A stretch of DNA of 33,397 bases from Pseudohongiella sp. (GCA_030696315.1 JAUYSM010000045.1:1-33397), one strand, 5' to 3'. Positions 11,464 to 20,371 are shown, counted from the stretch's first letter. Numbers and translations: made by a program. Notes: generated by a model from the letters alone, not told the origin.

Positions 11464-13092
11464 TCAGGAACCTGGTATGACCAGTACCTGACCCACCCGG
11501 ATTGTATCATTGCGCAAGTGGTTGGCCTCCCGCAAGCGCGAGAGGCTGATGCTGTAGCGCGCGGCGATGCCCGACAAGGTTTCGCCACGCGCAATGGTAT
11601 GCTCAGAAACTTGTGGCGGTGTAACGGCTGCAATCAAAGCCGGACCGGTGCCTGGTATTCGCAATGTCTGGCCAATATGAATGGTGTCGCTGCGTAAACT
11701 ATTGGCAGAACGCAGCTGCGACAGGCTGACATTATGGCGCTGAGCGATTAGTGACAAGCTGTCTCCGCGCCCCACGACGTATTGCCGATCTGGTCCTTGA
11801 TTGGTCGATTTCTGCCACGCAATCAACGTGCCTTCCGGCGGTCTTTCGTAGAAATAATTCATGACGCCCTGAACAATCGAATCTGCCAGCGTGCGCTGAT
11901 AATCTGCGCTGGCCAATCTGCGTGCTTCAGCGGGGTTCGATAAGTATCCGGTTTCAATCAGCAAGGAAGGAATATCGGGCGAGCGCAAAACCCAGAGATT
12001 GCCCTGCTGGGGCACGTCACGGCGCAGTTTTGCAACATTGCCGATGGCATTCAGAATGTAGCTGCCCGCTGCCATGCTTTGTTCGATGCTCCAGGACATA
12101 GAGAGGTCCAGCAGGGTTAACGCCAGATCGTCGTCAAAATTACGCAAACTGGTGTCGCCTGACATGCCACCAAGCAAATCAGATGAGTTCTCTTTTTCGG
12201 TAACTCGCCGGATGTTTTCATCTTCAGCAGTGCGCTGCGAAAGCGCGTAAATGGTTACCCCTTCTGCACGCGAGGTGGAATAAGAGTCGGCATGTATCGA
12301 CAGAAAAATATCTGCCCGATTTTGCCTCGCCAATTGCGGACGCTGCTGAAGCTGAACGTAGTAATCGCCATCACGAATCATGACCGCCTCAAAGCCCGGC
12401 ATGGATTTGATTCGCTCAGCAACCGCTCTGGAAATCGCCAGCGCTACGTCTTTTTCCCGCAAACGACCGTCATGTGCAATGGCACCCGGATCATTACCAC
12501 CATGGCCGGCATCGATGGCCACCACAATATTGCGACGCGCCGGCATCTCGGCAACAACCGGCATTGAGGACGCTTGAGATTCGACCGGGGCTGGTGCAGC
12601 ACTGGCAGGGGCAAGCGCCGGGGCCTGCGTATTGGCATCGTACAAATCCACCACCAGTCGCTCACCATGCTCGGCATTGGGCGGCAGCGAATAACTGCTG
12701 GGATTTACCGGAGCACTCAAGTCCAGCACTATCCGGGTATCCGTTTCATTACGTGAACCGCTGCGTATAGAGATAACCTGACTTCCAAACAGATCAAGGT
12801 CTCGCAGACTGGCATTCATGCGCGAATCACGAATATCGATCACTACCCGGTGCGGATCTTCCAACACAAACACACTGTATTCCGGTCGCTTGCTGACATC
12901 AATTACAACGCGAGTAAAGTCCGGTGATCGCCAGATGCCTACCGCATCAACATCCGCAGCTTTCGCAGCGACTGGCAGAATTCCCACGGCGGCCAGCAGC
13001 AGTGCACTTAAAACCAGCTTGCACAGCAATGCCCTGCGTGCTGATCCCAGCACACAAAAAAACTGCTCACTGTAAAAATTCCTGACTGTCAT
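11464..13092 (-). CDS. amiB: N-acetylmuramoyl-L-alanine amidase, AmiB/AmiC type, with two LysM domains
   Basis: 542-residue periplasmic zinc amidase that cuts the bond between MurNAc and the peptide stem, mainly to separate daughter cells. Residues 1-46 form a long signal peptide with a hydrophobic core at about 22-42 and a cut near AKA. An AMIN domain (about 50-150) targets the septum. A Pro/Ala linker follows, then the Amidase_3 domain, about 188-415, with zinc ligands H197, E213 and H267 and catalytic E380 (LLIETGYLSN). An inserted helix around 315-350 matches the EnvC/NlpD-regulated inhibitory helix. Two LysM repeats, about 437-480 and 497-540, bind glycan; they share nearly identical last 16 residues. 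The start overlaps the end of tsaE by 26 bp. The choice between amiB and amiC as a name is by operon position. Confidence 0.94.
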   Translation of the reverse strand: MTVRNFYSEQFFCVLGSARRALLCKLVLSALLLAAVGILPVAAKAADVDAVGIWRSPDFTRVVIDVSKRPEYSVFVLEDPHRVVIDIRDSRMNASLRDLDLFGSQVISIRSGSRNETDTRIVLDLSAPVNPSSYSLPPNAEHGERLVVDLYDANTQAPALAPASAAPAPVESQASSMPVVAEMPARRNIVVAIDAGHGGNDPGAIAHDGRLREKDVALAISRAVAERIKSMPGFEAVMIRDGDYYVQLQQRPQLARQNRADIFLSIHADSYSTSRAEGVTIYALSQRTAEDENIRRVTEKENSSDLLGGMSGDTSLRNFDDDLALTLLDLSMSWSIEQSMAAGSYILNAIGNVAKLRRDVPQQGNLWVLRSPDIPSLLIETGYLSNPAEARRLASADYQRTLADSIVQGVMNYFYERPPEGTLIAWQKSTNQGPDRQYVVGRGDSLSLIAQRHNVSLSQLRSANSLRSDTIHIGQTLRIPGTGPALIAAVTPPQVSEHTIARGETLSGIAARYSISLSRLREANHLRNDTIRVGQVLVIPGS

Positions 13093-13579
13093 TGCTGCCC
13101 TGTACTACCAGTAACTCATTGAGCTTGTTTGCTATTTCAGCCCCTTTAACGGTCGCTGCCTGCCACCGTAAGCGCCGCCCCTGCCCCTCGTCGGTCAGAT
13201 AAACATGGATATCCGCCGCTGGCAAAAACCCCTTGCCGCGCCCTGGCCATTCAATCAGGCACACGGATGGTGGTTTGAAATAGTCATCAACCCCCAGGAA
13301 TTCTACCTCCTCGGGATGCGATAGTCTATACAGATCAAAGTGATAGAGAGGAAACTCAAAATCTTCATAAGGTTCGACCAGCGTATAGGTCGGGCTCTTG
13401 ACTGCTCCCCGATGCCCGAGCGCCCGAATGAGCCCGCGCGACAAGGTGGTTTTGCCAGCCCCCAAGTCGCCTTCCAGGTAGAGCACAGCACCATTGAGCG
13501 GCAGTGATTTGGCCAGGCAAGCACCTGCCAGCTCAGTAGCGTGCTCGTCAGCTAAGAAACATTCGAAGTCTGCGCTCAT
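13067..13579 (-). CDS. tsaE: tRNA threonylcarbamoyladenosine biosynthesis ATPase TsaE
   Basis: 170-residue ATPase that works with TsaB and TsaD to make threonylcarbamoyl-A37 in tRNAs reading ANN codons. The Walker A loop GDLGAGKT is at 37-44. The TYTLVEPYE region follows, and the HFDLYRL and IEWPGRG segments are typical of the family. It is slightly longer than the usual 150-155 residues because of an extended C-terminal tail after the conserved core, and this tail is the part overlapped by the amidase start. The ATG overlaps the stop of nnr as ATGA, so it is translationally coupled to it. The nnr-tsaE-ami-mutL order is classic for gammaproteobacteria. Confidence 0.96.
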   Translation of the reverse strand: MSADFECFLADEHATELAGACLAKSLPLNGAVLYLEGDLGAGKTTLSRGLIRALGHRGAVKSPTYTLVEPYEDFEFPLYHFDLYRLSHPEEVEFLGVDDYFKPPSVCLIEWPGRGKGFLPAADIHVYLTDEGQGRRLRWQAATVKGAEIANKLNELLVVQGSNDSQEFLQ

Positions 13580-15144
13580 GACAATCCACTCTCACCTGAC
13601 AGCAGCGCTGGTAAAAATCGAAACAAGTCCGTCGCCAGCAAACCGCGCTGGCCTATCTCAGCCGCTGCCAGATCCGCTGCCTCACCATGTGCACACACCG
13701 CCAATCGTGCGGCCTCAGACGCGTTAAAAGTGTGTTCGCCGCACTGACCCAACGCCAGCATTGCCCCACAAATGCCAGACAGAACGTCACCCATACCGCC
13801 AGTGGCCATACCAGGATTACCTTCAAGGCAGATATCAACCATGTCGCCGGCCTCCGGAAAAGCCAACAAACTGCCAGCACCTTTGAGCACCACCACACAA
13901 TCCGTTTTTAGCTGCAATGCCCGCACAGCGCTGAAGCGATCCCGGTTGATGGCCGCGGTATCGCATGCCAACAGCCGTGCGGCCTCGCCCGGATGCGGGG
14001 TGAGAATCCACTGCGCCCGTTGGGTAACGGGTGCCAGCTCTTGCCAATCGATATCCTCTAGCGCCAGCAAATTCAAAGCATCAGCATCAAGCACCAGGGG
14101 AATCTGCCGCTGCGCTGCGCGCGCTAACACTGCGTGTAACAACCACAATGACCAAGGCGAGCGCCCAAGCCCTGGTCCCAGTACCACGGCGCTGGCACGA
14201 TTCAGCAACTTCAAGGCACTGTCGGCAGCCTCACCACGTATATGATCAACGCCGTGCACCATCACTTCCGGACAACGCGTCAACATGGCAGTGACGTGAG
14301 CAGTCCGTGTAATCAGGCTGACAGTACCAGCACCTGAACGGGCAGCGGCCTGAGCGGCCATCAACGCTGCGCCGCCGAAACCCGAATCGCCGCCTATGAC
14401 CAGCACATGGCCCGAATCGCCCTTGTGCGCTGTGCGTTTTCGCGCCAGCTCCGCCGTGTGCAGTATTCGACTGTCGATGCCCCTGGCAGAGGGCACTCCG
14501 CCAGCGATTCCCAGATCGTCAAACCGCAACTCTCCGACAAAGGCGGGCGCATCCCCGGTATACAAACCTTGTTTGCGCGCGACAAGCGTCAGACAGATCT
14601 GGGCAACCACAGCCTGATTGTCAACGTGTCCGGTGTCTGCACACACACCCGTCGGCACATCAATTGCCAACACTGGCGCGGCACACCGATTGATAAAATC
14701 CACAGCCTGCGCATAGTCAGCGCGAAGTGCGCCCTTACAGCCGATACCCAGTAATGCATCAATCAGCACGGTATGCTGGACGTGATGTGATAAAAACCAA
14801 TACTCGGCCAGCGCTGCTTCAAACAGCTGACAAGACACGCCTGCCGCCTCAGCCGCCCGCGCTGCCACCTGCGCATCCCCCTGCAAGTCGTCCGGCGTGC
14901 GCAGCATAAAAACCTGCACATCCAGCCCATTGATGACGGCCTGGCGGGCAATCTCATAACCGTCGCCACCGTTGTTTCCGCCGCCACAAAACACCATCAA
15001 ATGACGGGCATGCGGCCAGCGCTGGGCGATGGCGCGCAAAGCTGCTGATGCCGCTCGCTGCATCAACGCATAGCCGGTGATACCGCTGTCAATGGCCTGC
15101 TGGTCAATGTGACGAACCTGATCACTGGTGAAAAGTGGAATCAT
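13576..15144 (-). CDS. nnr: Bifunctional NAD(P)H-hydrate epimerase / ADP-dependent NAD(P)H-hydrate dehydratase
   Basis: 522-residue repair enzyme that restores damaged NADH and NADPH. The N-terminal YjeF_N domain (about 1-215) interconverts the R and S hydrates; its nucleotide loop GGGNNGGDG is at 54-62. The C-terminal carbohydrate-kinase-like domain, about 225-520, dehydrates the S form with ADP; GHVLVIGGDSGFGGA and the phosphate-binding GNPGMATGGMGD segment (about 438-450) are clear. Length and fusion match YjeF. It is the first core gene of the block: the upstream neighbour is the MarR-type regulator only 7 bp away, where many relatives have queG divergently placed. I see no promoter in that 7-bp gap, so transcription must start inside or before marR. 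Confidence 0.96.
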   Translation of the reverse strand: MIPLFTSDQVRHIDQQAIDSGITGYALMQRAASAALRAIAQRWPHARHLMVFCGGGNNGGDGYEIARQAVINGLDVQVFMLRTPDDLQGDAQVAARAAEAAGVSCQLFEAALAEYWFLSHHVQHTVLIDALLGIGCKGALRADYAQAVDFINRCAAPVLAIDVPTGVCADTGHVDNQAVVAQICLTLVARKQGLYTGDAPAFVGELRFDDLGIAGGVPSARGIDSRILHTAELARKRTAHKGDSGHVLVIGGDSGFGGAALMAAQAAARSGAGTVSLITRTAHVTAMLTRCPEVMVHGVDHIRGEAADSALKLLNRASAVVLGPGLGRSPWSLWLLHAVLARAAQRQIPLVLDADALNLLALEDIDWQELAPVTQRAQWILTPHPGEAARLLACDTAAINRDRFSAVRALQLKTDCVVVLKGAGSLLAFPEAGDMVDICLEGNPGMATGGMGDVLSGICGAMLALGQCGEHTFNASEAARLAVCAHGEAADLAAAEIGQRGLLATDLFRFLPALLSGESGLS

Positions 15145-15151
15145 GAGCTAC

Positions 15152-15598
15152 TCAAGGTTTTTCCATGCGGAATATCAGGCGCTGCAACAAGCGCAGCGCA
15201 CTTTCAAGCTCATCGACCGGCACATCGTCTGTCAAGCCGATCGCCCAAGGGTCCTGCACCGTGCGTAAGGCGTGGTAAACCTGCTGCCCCTGATCCGTCA
15301 ACTGCACCAGCACCGAGCGCTTGTGGCGTGGATTGGTGGCGTAACTGACAAGTCCATCGGTTTGCATGACATCGGTAATGCGCTGCACGGCCTGTCGGGA
15401 CTGCCCCAGTGCCCGAGCGATGCCGGGCACGGTAACCCCGGCATTGGACAAGGCAATGATACCAATCACTTTCCAGCGCGCACTGGTCAGTCCGACTCCT
15501 TCCGCCATGCGGTCGCCATCAGCCAGTAAAAGACCATTGATACGGAAGATGGCCCGCACCAGGTCCAGAAAAAGTTTTCGTTTGGGAGAGTGGGCCAT
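15152..15598 (-). CDS. MarR-family transcriptional regulator
   Basis: 148-residue winged-helix DNA-binding protein from the chosen ATG at 15598; an upstream ATG at 15655 would add 19 residues. I prefer the shorter form because MAHSPKRKLFLDLVRAIF gives the usual first MarR helix and because the longer start would sit against the 15659-15678 dyad. Neither start has a strong Shine-Dalgarno. The domain is clear: SARWKVIGIIALSNAGVTVP, the recognition-helix region ALGQSRQAVQRITDVM, and the wing NPRHKRSVLVQLTDQG. MarR proteins usually repress neighbouring genes and release DNA on binding a phenolic or aromatic ligand. Here the gene lies directly downstream of a molybdenum hydroxylase operon on the same strand, so that operon and itself are the likely targets. 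The ligand is unknown. Confidence 0.88.
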   Translation of the reverse strand: MAHSPKRKLFLDLVRAIFRINGLLLADGDRMAEGVGLTSARWKVIGIIALSNAGVTVPGIARALGQSRQAVQRITDVMQTDGLVSYATNPRHKRSVLVQLTDQGQQVYHALRTVQDPWAIGLTDDVPVDELESALRLLQRLIFRMEKP

Positions 15599-15658
15599 GA
15601 GTTTGAATGATCTGCTCTGTAATTGGACAAGGATCAAGCCGGACGCGCTTAGCATCCG

Positions 15659-15678
15659 GCCTGATGATCGTGTCAGGC
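15659..15678. promoter_or_regulatory. Inverted repeat upstream of marR, candidate operator
   Basis: GCCTGA and TCAGGC are perfect 6-bp arms separated by 8 bases, and one further matching pair lies two bases outside each arm. The 20-bp dyad sits in the gap between the end of the molybdopterin subunit gene and the marR reading frame. MarR proteins bind dyads of about this size, so autoregulation is plausible. With no T-tract on the minus strand it is a poor terminator. Function is inferred only. Confidence 0.4.
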
Positions 15679-15711
15679 TGACTGTATGTTGTCAATCTGG
15701 CCAGACGCCAT

Positions 15712-18030
15712 TCACTGTCGGCGGCGACGGGCGGCGCGCTTGAGGGCTTTATGTATTGCCGGCGGCGACATGGGCAAATCAAACAGCCGTGTTCCGGCAG
15801 CACGGGCCACCGCATTGGCCACTGCACCCAGGGGCGGAATGATTGGCACTTCACCCACGCCTTTCACACCAAATGGATGACGGGGATTTGGCACTTCAAC
15901 CAGTACCGTGTCGATCATGGGCACATCCGAGGCCACGGGTATACGGTAATCCAGAAACCCAGGATTCAGCAGCCTGCCGTTTTCATCGTAGAGATAGGCT
16001 TCGTTTAATGCCCAGCCGATCCCTTGTACCGCGCCACCTTGCATTTGACCTTCGACGTACGCCGGATGAATCGCCTTGCCAACATCCTGAATAGCGGTGT
16101 AGCGCAGGACTTTGACGCCACCGGTTTCCGGATCAAGTTCAACGTCGCAGATGTGTGTGGCAAACCCGGGGCCAGCGCCTTGTGCGTTGATTGTAATCTC
16201 TGCTGTGATAGGACCACCCGTGTCTGCGCTGTGCTGTGCAAGCTCCGCCAGACTGAACCGCTTGGGCGTTGTAGCATTCATCAACAGGGCAAAACCAGCT
16301 GACCACGTCACCTGATCCTGATCTACCTGCCACAACAAGGCTGCCCTGCGCCGCAGATCTTCCACAACAGCGCTTGCCGCCTGTGACACGGCCATACCCA
16401 CCGCAAATGTCACCCGACTACCCCCCGTGAGATCGGAAGGTGCAATCGAACTGGTATCCACAATTTCAACCTGAATCTGCTCATAGGCAAGCCCCAGAAT
16501 ATCTGCGGCCATCATGGCCATAGAGGCCCGCGACCCACCAATATCAGGATTGCCCGTGCTTACAAGAACGGAGCCATCATTATTGATGCGGATGGCGGCA
16601 CTGGAGTGGCCACCAATATTGAACCAGAACCCGGATGCAATGCCTCGGCCCTGATGAGGACCAAGCGGGGCACTGTAATGCGGGTGATTGCGGGCAGCCT
16701 CGAGCGTCTGGCGATATCCGATGTTCTTGAAGTTCACGCCGTATGCTGTTTGTGTGCCATTGTCAGCAGCATTCAACATGCGCAATGCTATGGGATCCAT
16801 CTTAAGCTTTTGCGCCAGCATATCGATCAGGCTTTCGGCAGCAAACGATGCCATCGGCGCGCCCGGGGCGCGATAGGCCGCACTTTTGGGGCGATTGACC
16901 AGCACGTCATAACCAATCAATTTGACGTTAGGGATGTTGTAAGGCGCAAAGGCTGTCATACAACCGAGTCGCACCGGCGAGCCGGGGAAAGCGCCGGCCT
17001 GGTAACACAACACGCCTTCCACCGCCACGATTGTGCCATCGTTGCGCGCACCGATTTTGATGCTCATGTAGCTGCCAGACGTGGGGCCAGTCGCCTTGAA
17101 CACTTCCGCGCGGGTCATTTCCATACGTACCGGACAACCGGTTTTTTGCGATAACAGCACCGCCAAGGGTTCGAGATAGACAGTCGTTTTGCCACCAAAA
17201 CCGCCGCCTATTTCCATCGGAATCACACGAATATCGGACAGCGGCATTTGCAACAGACGGGCACAATAGGCCTGCACCATAAATTGCCCCTGACTACTGC
17301 ACCAGATATCAGTCTTCCCTGAAGGCGCCACTTGAGCCAGACACGCGTGTGGTTCTATATATGCTTGATGAACCGGTTGGGTCGTAAACTCCTCAACAAT
17401 AATAATTTCGGCTTCTGCAAAACCTGCGGCAACATCGCCATGAACCTGCTCGTAACGACTGGCAATATTTGACGGTTTTTTGGGAGCAGGTTTAATGCCT
17501 TTGGTGATGTTGTGTTCATTCAGCAGTGGCGCGTCCGGTTCCATGGCCTGTTGCAGATCGATAACATGCGGCAGAACCGCATAATCCACCTCAATCAACG
17601 ACAAGGCCTGCTGGGCGGTCATTTCATCAATGGCCGCAATCGCAGCAATTGCATGTCCCTCGTACAAGACTTTTTCGCGCGCCAGAATATTGGCCGACAT
17701 ATCCCTGAAATCGGGCGGCTGGCCTTTGTCCATGGCCAGTTCTTCTGCGATCAACGGCAAATCATCCGAGGTGATGATCGCTTTAACCCCCGGCAAGGCC
17801 AGCGCCGCAGAGACGTTGATTTTTAACAAACGCGCGTGCGCGTGCGGGCTCCTGAACACAACGCCGGTCAGCGTGCCGGGCAACTGTATATCCGCACCAA
17901 AGCGTGCCTTGCCTGTGACTTTATCAATACCGTCAGGACGTACTGGTCGGGTTCCGACTACCGAGCCCGATAACAACTTGCCAGAATTGAGCTCCGCAAC
18001 ATCTGCGTACTGGGTGGGCTCTTCGTTCAC
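15712..18030 (-). CDS. Xanthine dehydrogenase-family molybdopterin-binding subunit (large subunit)
   Basis: 772-residue catalytic subunit of a three-subunit molybdenum hydroxylase, which oxidises a carbon next to nitrogen or an aldehyde using water as the oxygen source. The a/b hammerhead domain is at about 30-145 (DKVTGKARFGADI). The molybdopterin domains contain EIGGGFGGKT, YRAPGAPMASFAAES and, near the end, GVKGVGE with E727 as the expected catalytic glutamate. No signal peptide is seen, so it should be cytosolic. The start is GTG, overlapping the 2Fe-2S gene stop as GTGA. Order FAD, Fe-S, Mo matches CO dehydrogenase/nicotinate or xanthine-type enzymes. The substrate cannot be assigned, and no xdhC-type maturation gene is adjacent. 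Confidence 0.9.
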   Translation of the reverse strand: MNEEPTQYADVAELNSGKLLSGSVVGTRPVRPDGIDKVTGKARFGADIQLPGTLTGVVFRSPHAHARLLKINVSAALALPGVKAIITSDDLPLIAEELAMDKGQPPDFRDMSANILAREKVLYEGHAIAAIAAIDEMTAQQALSLIEVDYAVLPHVIDLQQAMEPDAPLLNEHNITKGIKPAPKKPSNIASRYEQVHGDVAAGFAEAEIIIVEEFTTQPVHQAYIEPHACLAQVAPSGKTDIWCSSQGQFMVQAYCARLLQMPLSDIRVIPMEIGGGFGGKTTVYLEPLAVLLSQKTGCPVRMEMTRAEVFKATGPTSGSYMSIKIGARNDGTIVAVEGVLCYQAGAFPGSPVRLGCMTAFAPYNIPNVKLIGYDVLVNRPKSAAYRAPGAPMASFAAESLIDMLAQKLKMDPIALRMLNAADNGTQTAYGVNFKNIGYRQTLEAARNHPHYSAPLGPHQGRGIASGFWFNIGGHSSAAIRINNDGSVLVSTGNPDIGGSRASMAMMAADILGLAYEQIQVEIVDTSSIAPSDLTGGSRVTFAVGMAVSQAASAVVEDLRRRAALLWQVDQDQVTWSAGFALLMNATTPKRFSLAELAQHSADTGGPITAEITINAQGAGPGFATHICDVELDPETGGVKVLRYTAIQDVGKAIHPAYVEGQMQGGAVQGIGWALNEAYLYDENGRLLNPGFLDYRIPVASDVPMIDTVLVEVPNPRHPFGVKGVGEVPIIPPLGAVANAVARAAGTRLFDLPMSPPAIHKALKRAARRRRQ

Positions 18031-18527
18031 GACACGTCCCCTGTTAGATTTTGCATTGCAAGCGCATGTTTCGGCGCGGCATCCATAATGGCGCGCACAA
18101 TTTTATCGTAACCCGTGCACCGGCACAGATTGCCCGCAATCCAGTATCTGACTGTGGTCTCGTCCGGGTCGGGATTTTTGTCCAGCAGCGCTTTTGCGGC
18201 CATCAGCAAACCGGGTGTGCAAATACCGCATTGCAATGCCGCGTTATCCAGAAATGACTGCTGCAAGGGGTGCAAGGTGTCGCCCGATGCCAGGCCCTCC
18301 ACTGTCGCAATATCGGCCTGCTCGCACTCAACGGCCAAGACCAGACATGCACACACCAGTTCGCCATCAACAATCACGCTGCAGGCGCCGCAGTCACCCG
18401 TTGCGCAGCCGCTCTTGGTGCCGGTCAACTCTAAGGTCTGACGTAATACAGTCAGCAGCGTATCGCTTGTTTCACAGAGAAACTCACGGGCTTGACCATT
18501 GATGACGGTGTGGACGAGTTTTTTCAT
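18027..18527 (-). CDS. (2Fe-2S)-binding small subunit of molybdenum hydroxylase
   Basis: 166-residue electron-transfer subunit carrying two 2Fe-2S clusters that pass electrons from the molybdenum centre to FAD. The plant-ferredoxin-type cluster is held by C41, C46, C49 and C61. The second, helical cluster is held by C100, C103, C135 and C137, in the family contexts QCGICTPG and NLCRCTGY. All eight ligands are present. It has no signal peptide. It overlaps both neighbours by 4 bp (ATGA with the FAD gene, GTGA with the large-subunit gene), so the three are made in a fixed ratio. Confidence 0.94.
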   Translation of the reverse strand: MKKLVHTVINGQAREFLCETSDTLLTVLRQTLELTGTKSGCATGDCGACSVIVDGELVCACLVLAVECEQADIATVEGLASGDTLHPLQQSFLDNAALQCGICTPGLLMAAKALLDKNPDPDETTVRYWIAGNLCRCTGYDKIVRAIMDAAPKHALAMQNLTGDVS

Positions 18528-19384
18528 GCCATTGCCCTGCTGTATGCCACCAATGCGGCGCGTTCTGCCAAAACTGCGGTGACATCGGTGCGATATTCAG
18601 CGGATCCCCGTTTGTCACTGATAGGACGACACATCACGCTGACTTGTCGCTTGAAACGCTGCCTGACCTCGTCTTCCAGCCTGGTGCCCAACAGTATCCG
18701 CGCGGCTGCCAGTGCATACACTGGAATCGGGCCTACCGCGCCGAGTACCACATGACATTCCTGGATGACACCATGTTCATCCAGCGTGAGATTCACCGCC
18801 GCACCGGCGATGGCAATATCCATTTCAGTTCTCGGTGTCATACGCAGATACGCATCTGCGCTACGCTGAGGTCTGGCAGGCAGAGAAAAACTGACAATAA
18901 ATTCATCCTGACGCAAGCAGGTGCGGCCGGGAGAGACAATCACATCTTCAACCGGCAGTTCACGCTCACTGTTGCTGCCAGCAATACGACAACGGGCACG
19001 CGCCGCGATCAGCGCCGGCACCGAGTCTGCTGCTGGCGAGGCATTACACAAATTGCCGCCCAAGGACGCCCGCCCTTGAATCTGCACAGAACCAATCAGG
19101 TCCATCGCTTCTGTCAATCCAGGCCAGCTGGCCACCAAGGCTGTTTGCGCGCTGATCTGGTTGCCAGAACAGGCAGATCCAATCACAAAACCGCCGTCTG
19201 ATAACTGTCGAATCTCACGCGCTTCCGGCACTTTTTTAATGTCAATCACCAATGCTGGACGAGGCGTCCCGGCGGCGAATCGAGGCAACAAATCTGTGCC
19301 ACCCGCCATCACTTTTACCGTGCCAGATGCAGCCCCCAAAGCGGCGCACGCCTCAGCCAGTGTCCCTGGCGCACAATATTCCAT
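18524..19384 (-). CDS. FAD-binding subunit of molybdenum hydroxylase
   Basis: 286-residue medium subunit (CoxM/XdhB type) that binds FAD and passes electrons to the final acceptor. The FAD-binding motifs AGGTDLLP near residue 27 and SLGGNLCNASPAAD near 107-120 are clear, and a CO_deh_flav_C domain follows from about 175. I chose the ATG at 19384 over the GTG at 19390 because AGGGA then lies eight bases upstream; from the GTG the gap would be only two. It is the first gene of the operon. The 72-bp gap before it, downstream of the DUF481 gene, could hold a promoter. A small ATGTT/AACAT dyad is at 19403-19413. Confidence 0.92.
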   Translation of the reverse strand: MEYCAPGTLAEACAALGAASGTVKVMAGGTDLLPRFAAGTPRPALVIDIKKVPEAREIRQLSDGGFVIGSACSGNQISAQTALVASWPGLTEAMDLIGSVQIQGRASLGGNLCNASPAADSVPALIAARARCRIAGSNSERELPVEDVIVSPGRTCLRQDEFIVSFSLPARPQRSADAYLRMTPRTEMDIAIAGAAVNLTLDEHGVIQECHVVLGAVGPIPVYALAAARILLGTRLEDEVRQRFKRQVSVMCRPISDKRGSAEYRTDVTAVLAERAALVAYSRAMA

Positions 19385-19456
19385 CGTCACAGTCCCTGCA
19401 GAATGTTTAACATATAAAAACAGCCTGGCTCGAAAACCCTGAACCGCCCGATTGAC

Positions 19457-20227
19457 TCAGAATCGCAACAACACGGTCGCGGCAAATTCAGAGTCGGTCT
19501 TTTTGCGCGTCAAGGGCACCTCGGTCTGATGTTTTACTTTGATTGCAAACTTCATGGACAAATTTTCCATGATGTCAGATTCAACAGCCGTTTCAGAGCG
19601 GGCAATACTGGTCTCTTCACCTGCATCGACGCTTAGCGCCTGTATGAAACGCGCATTTTCAGATAATTGCCACTGATAATCGGTCGACAGTCGCAATATT
19701 GCTTCGCTGAACGAGTCTCCCGCCGGACCTGACTCTTTTGAGTTACGTACCCCGGCACCCGCCGTATACTGCAGGGTCATGTTCTCGGAATCTCGCAGTA
19801 GCTCCTGACCATAACTCACAGAAAAATCCGTCTGGCTGTCATAACCACTAAACCGATCATCGTCGTGTGCAACACGCGAGACCACAAAATTGTCTGGATC
19901 AAAGTTATAGGTGGCGCTGCCAATGCTGTAAAGGCGCTGGGCTGCCAGCACATCCTGTTTGGAGGATCGGAATCCATCAACAGAAAACAGATATGACCAT
20001 TGTTCGCGTGCTGCGTCGAACTGACCTTTAAAACGAATATTCTCGTCTTCGGTATTTCCTGCCGTAATCACAGCGCCCAATTCAAGCTGTGTTTGCAGAT
20101 CCCAGTTCTGTGCCATCGCAGACGTTGCTGTCAACATCAGTAAAGTACTCAGTGTCGCAACCAGAGTGCGTCGTGCGATTAAATGGTTTGCGAACATACT
20201 TTCTGGTTTATTTTGGGGTGATAACAT
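19457..20227 (-). CDS. DUF481 family outer-membrane protein
   Basis: 256 residues with an N-terminal signal peptide cut near AMA-Q (about residue 39). The mature part opens with NWDLQTQLELGAVITAGNTE, the typical DUF481 start, and runs as alternating beta strands to a terminal phenylalanine (VLLRF), as in beta-barrel proteins sorted by BAM. DUF481 proteins are salt-stress-induced outer-membrane proteins of unknown function. The chosen start has AGAGGAG six bases upstream; a second in-frame ATG ten codons later lacks a site. It reads away from the SixA-like gene (divergent, 144 bp) and towards the molybdenum hydroxylase operon, with which it could share a transcript. Confidence 0.85.
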   Translation of the reverse strand: MLSPQNKPESMFANHLIARRTLVATLSTLLMLTATSAMAQNWDLQTQLELGAVITAGNTEDENIRFKGQFDAAREQWSYLFSVDGFRSSKQDVLAAQRLYSIGSATYNFDPDNFVVSRVAHDDDRFSGYDSQTDFSVSYGQELLRDSENMTLQYTAGAGVRNSKESGPAGDSFSEAILRLSTDYQWQLSENARFIQALSVDAGEETSIARSETAVESDIMENLSMKFAIKVKHQTEVPLTRKKTDSEFAATVLLRF

Positions 20228-20371
20228 CGTGGACTCCTCTTTGGTTGTGACCGAATTCTGAGCATTTCAAACCTTAAAGTCCAGCCTGACCAAGGATGCC
20301 TGCCAAGGTATTTTTTACAGCAAGTACTGGTTACAATGGGTTTCACCACATTGACAGAAACGACAAATATT

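Noticed and set aside
15599-15655. Longer MarR start at 15655
   Set aside because: The extra 19 residues do not resemble the family N-terminus, and the start would sit against the dyad at 15659-15678. It is kept only as an alternative.
20228-20371. Promoter TTGACA at 20351 for the SixA-like gene
   Set aside because: A -10 element at proper spacing would fall inside the coding sequence, so the match is probably chance.
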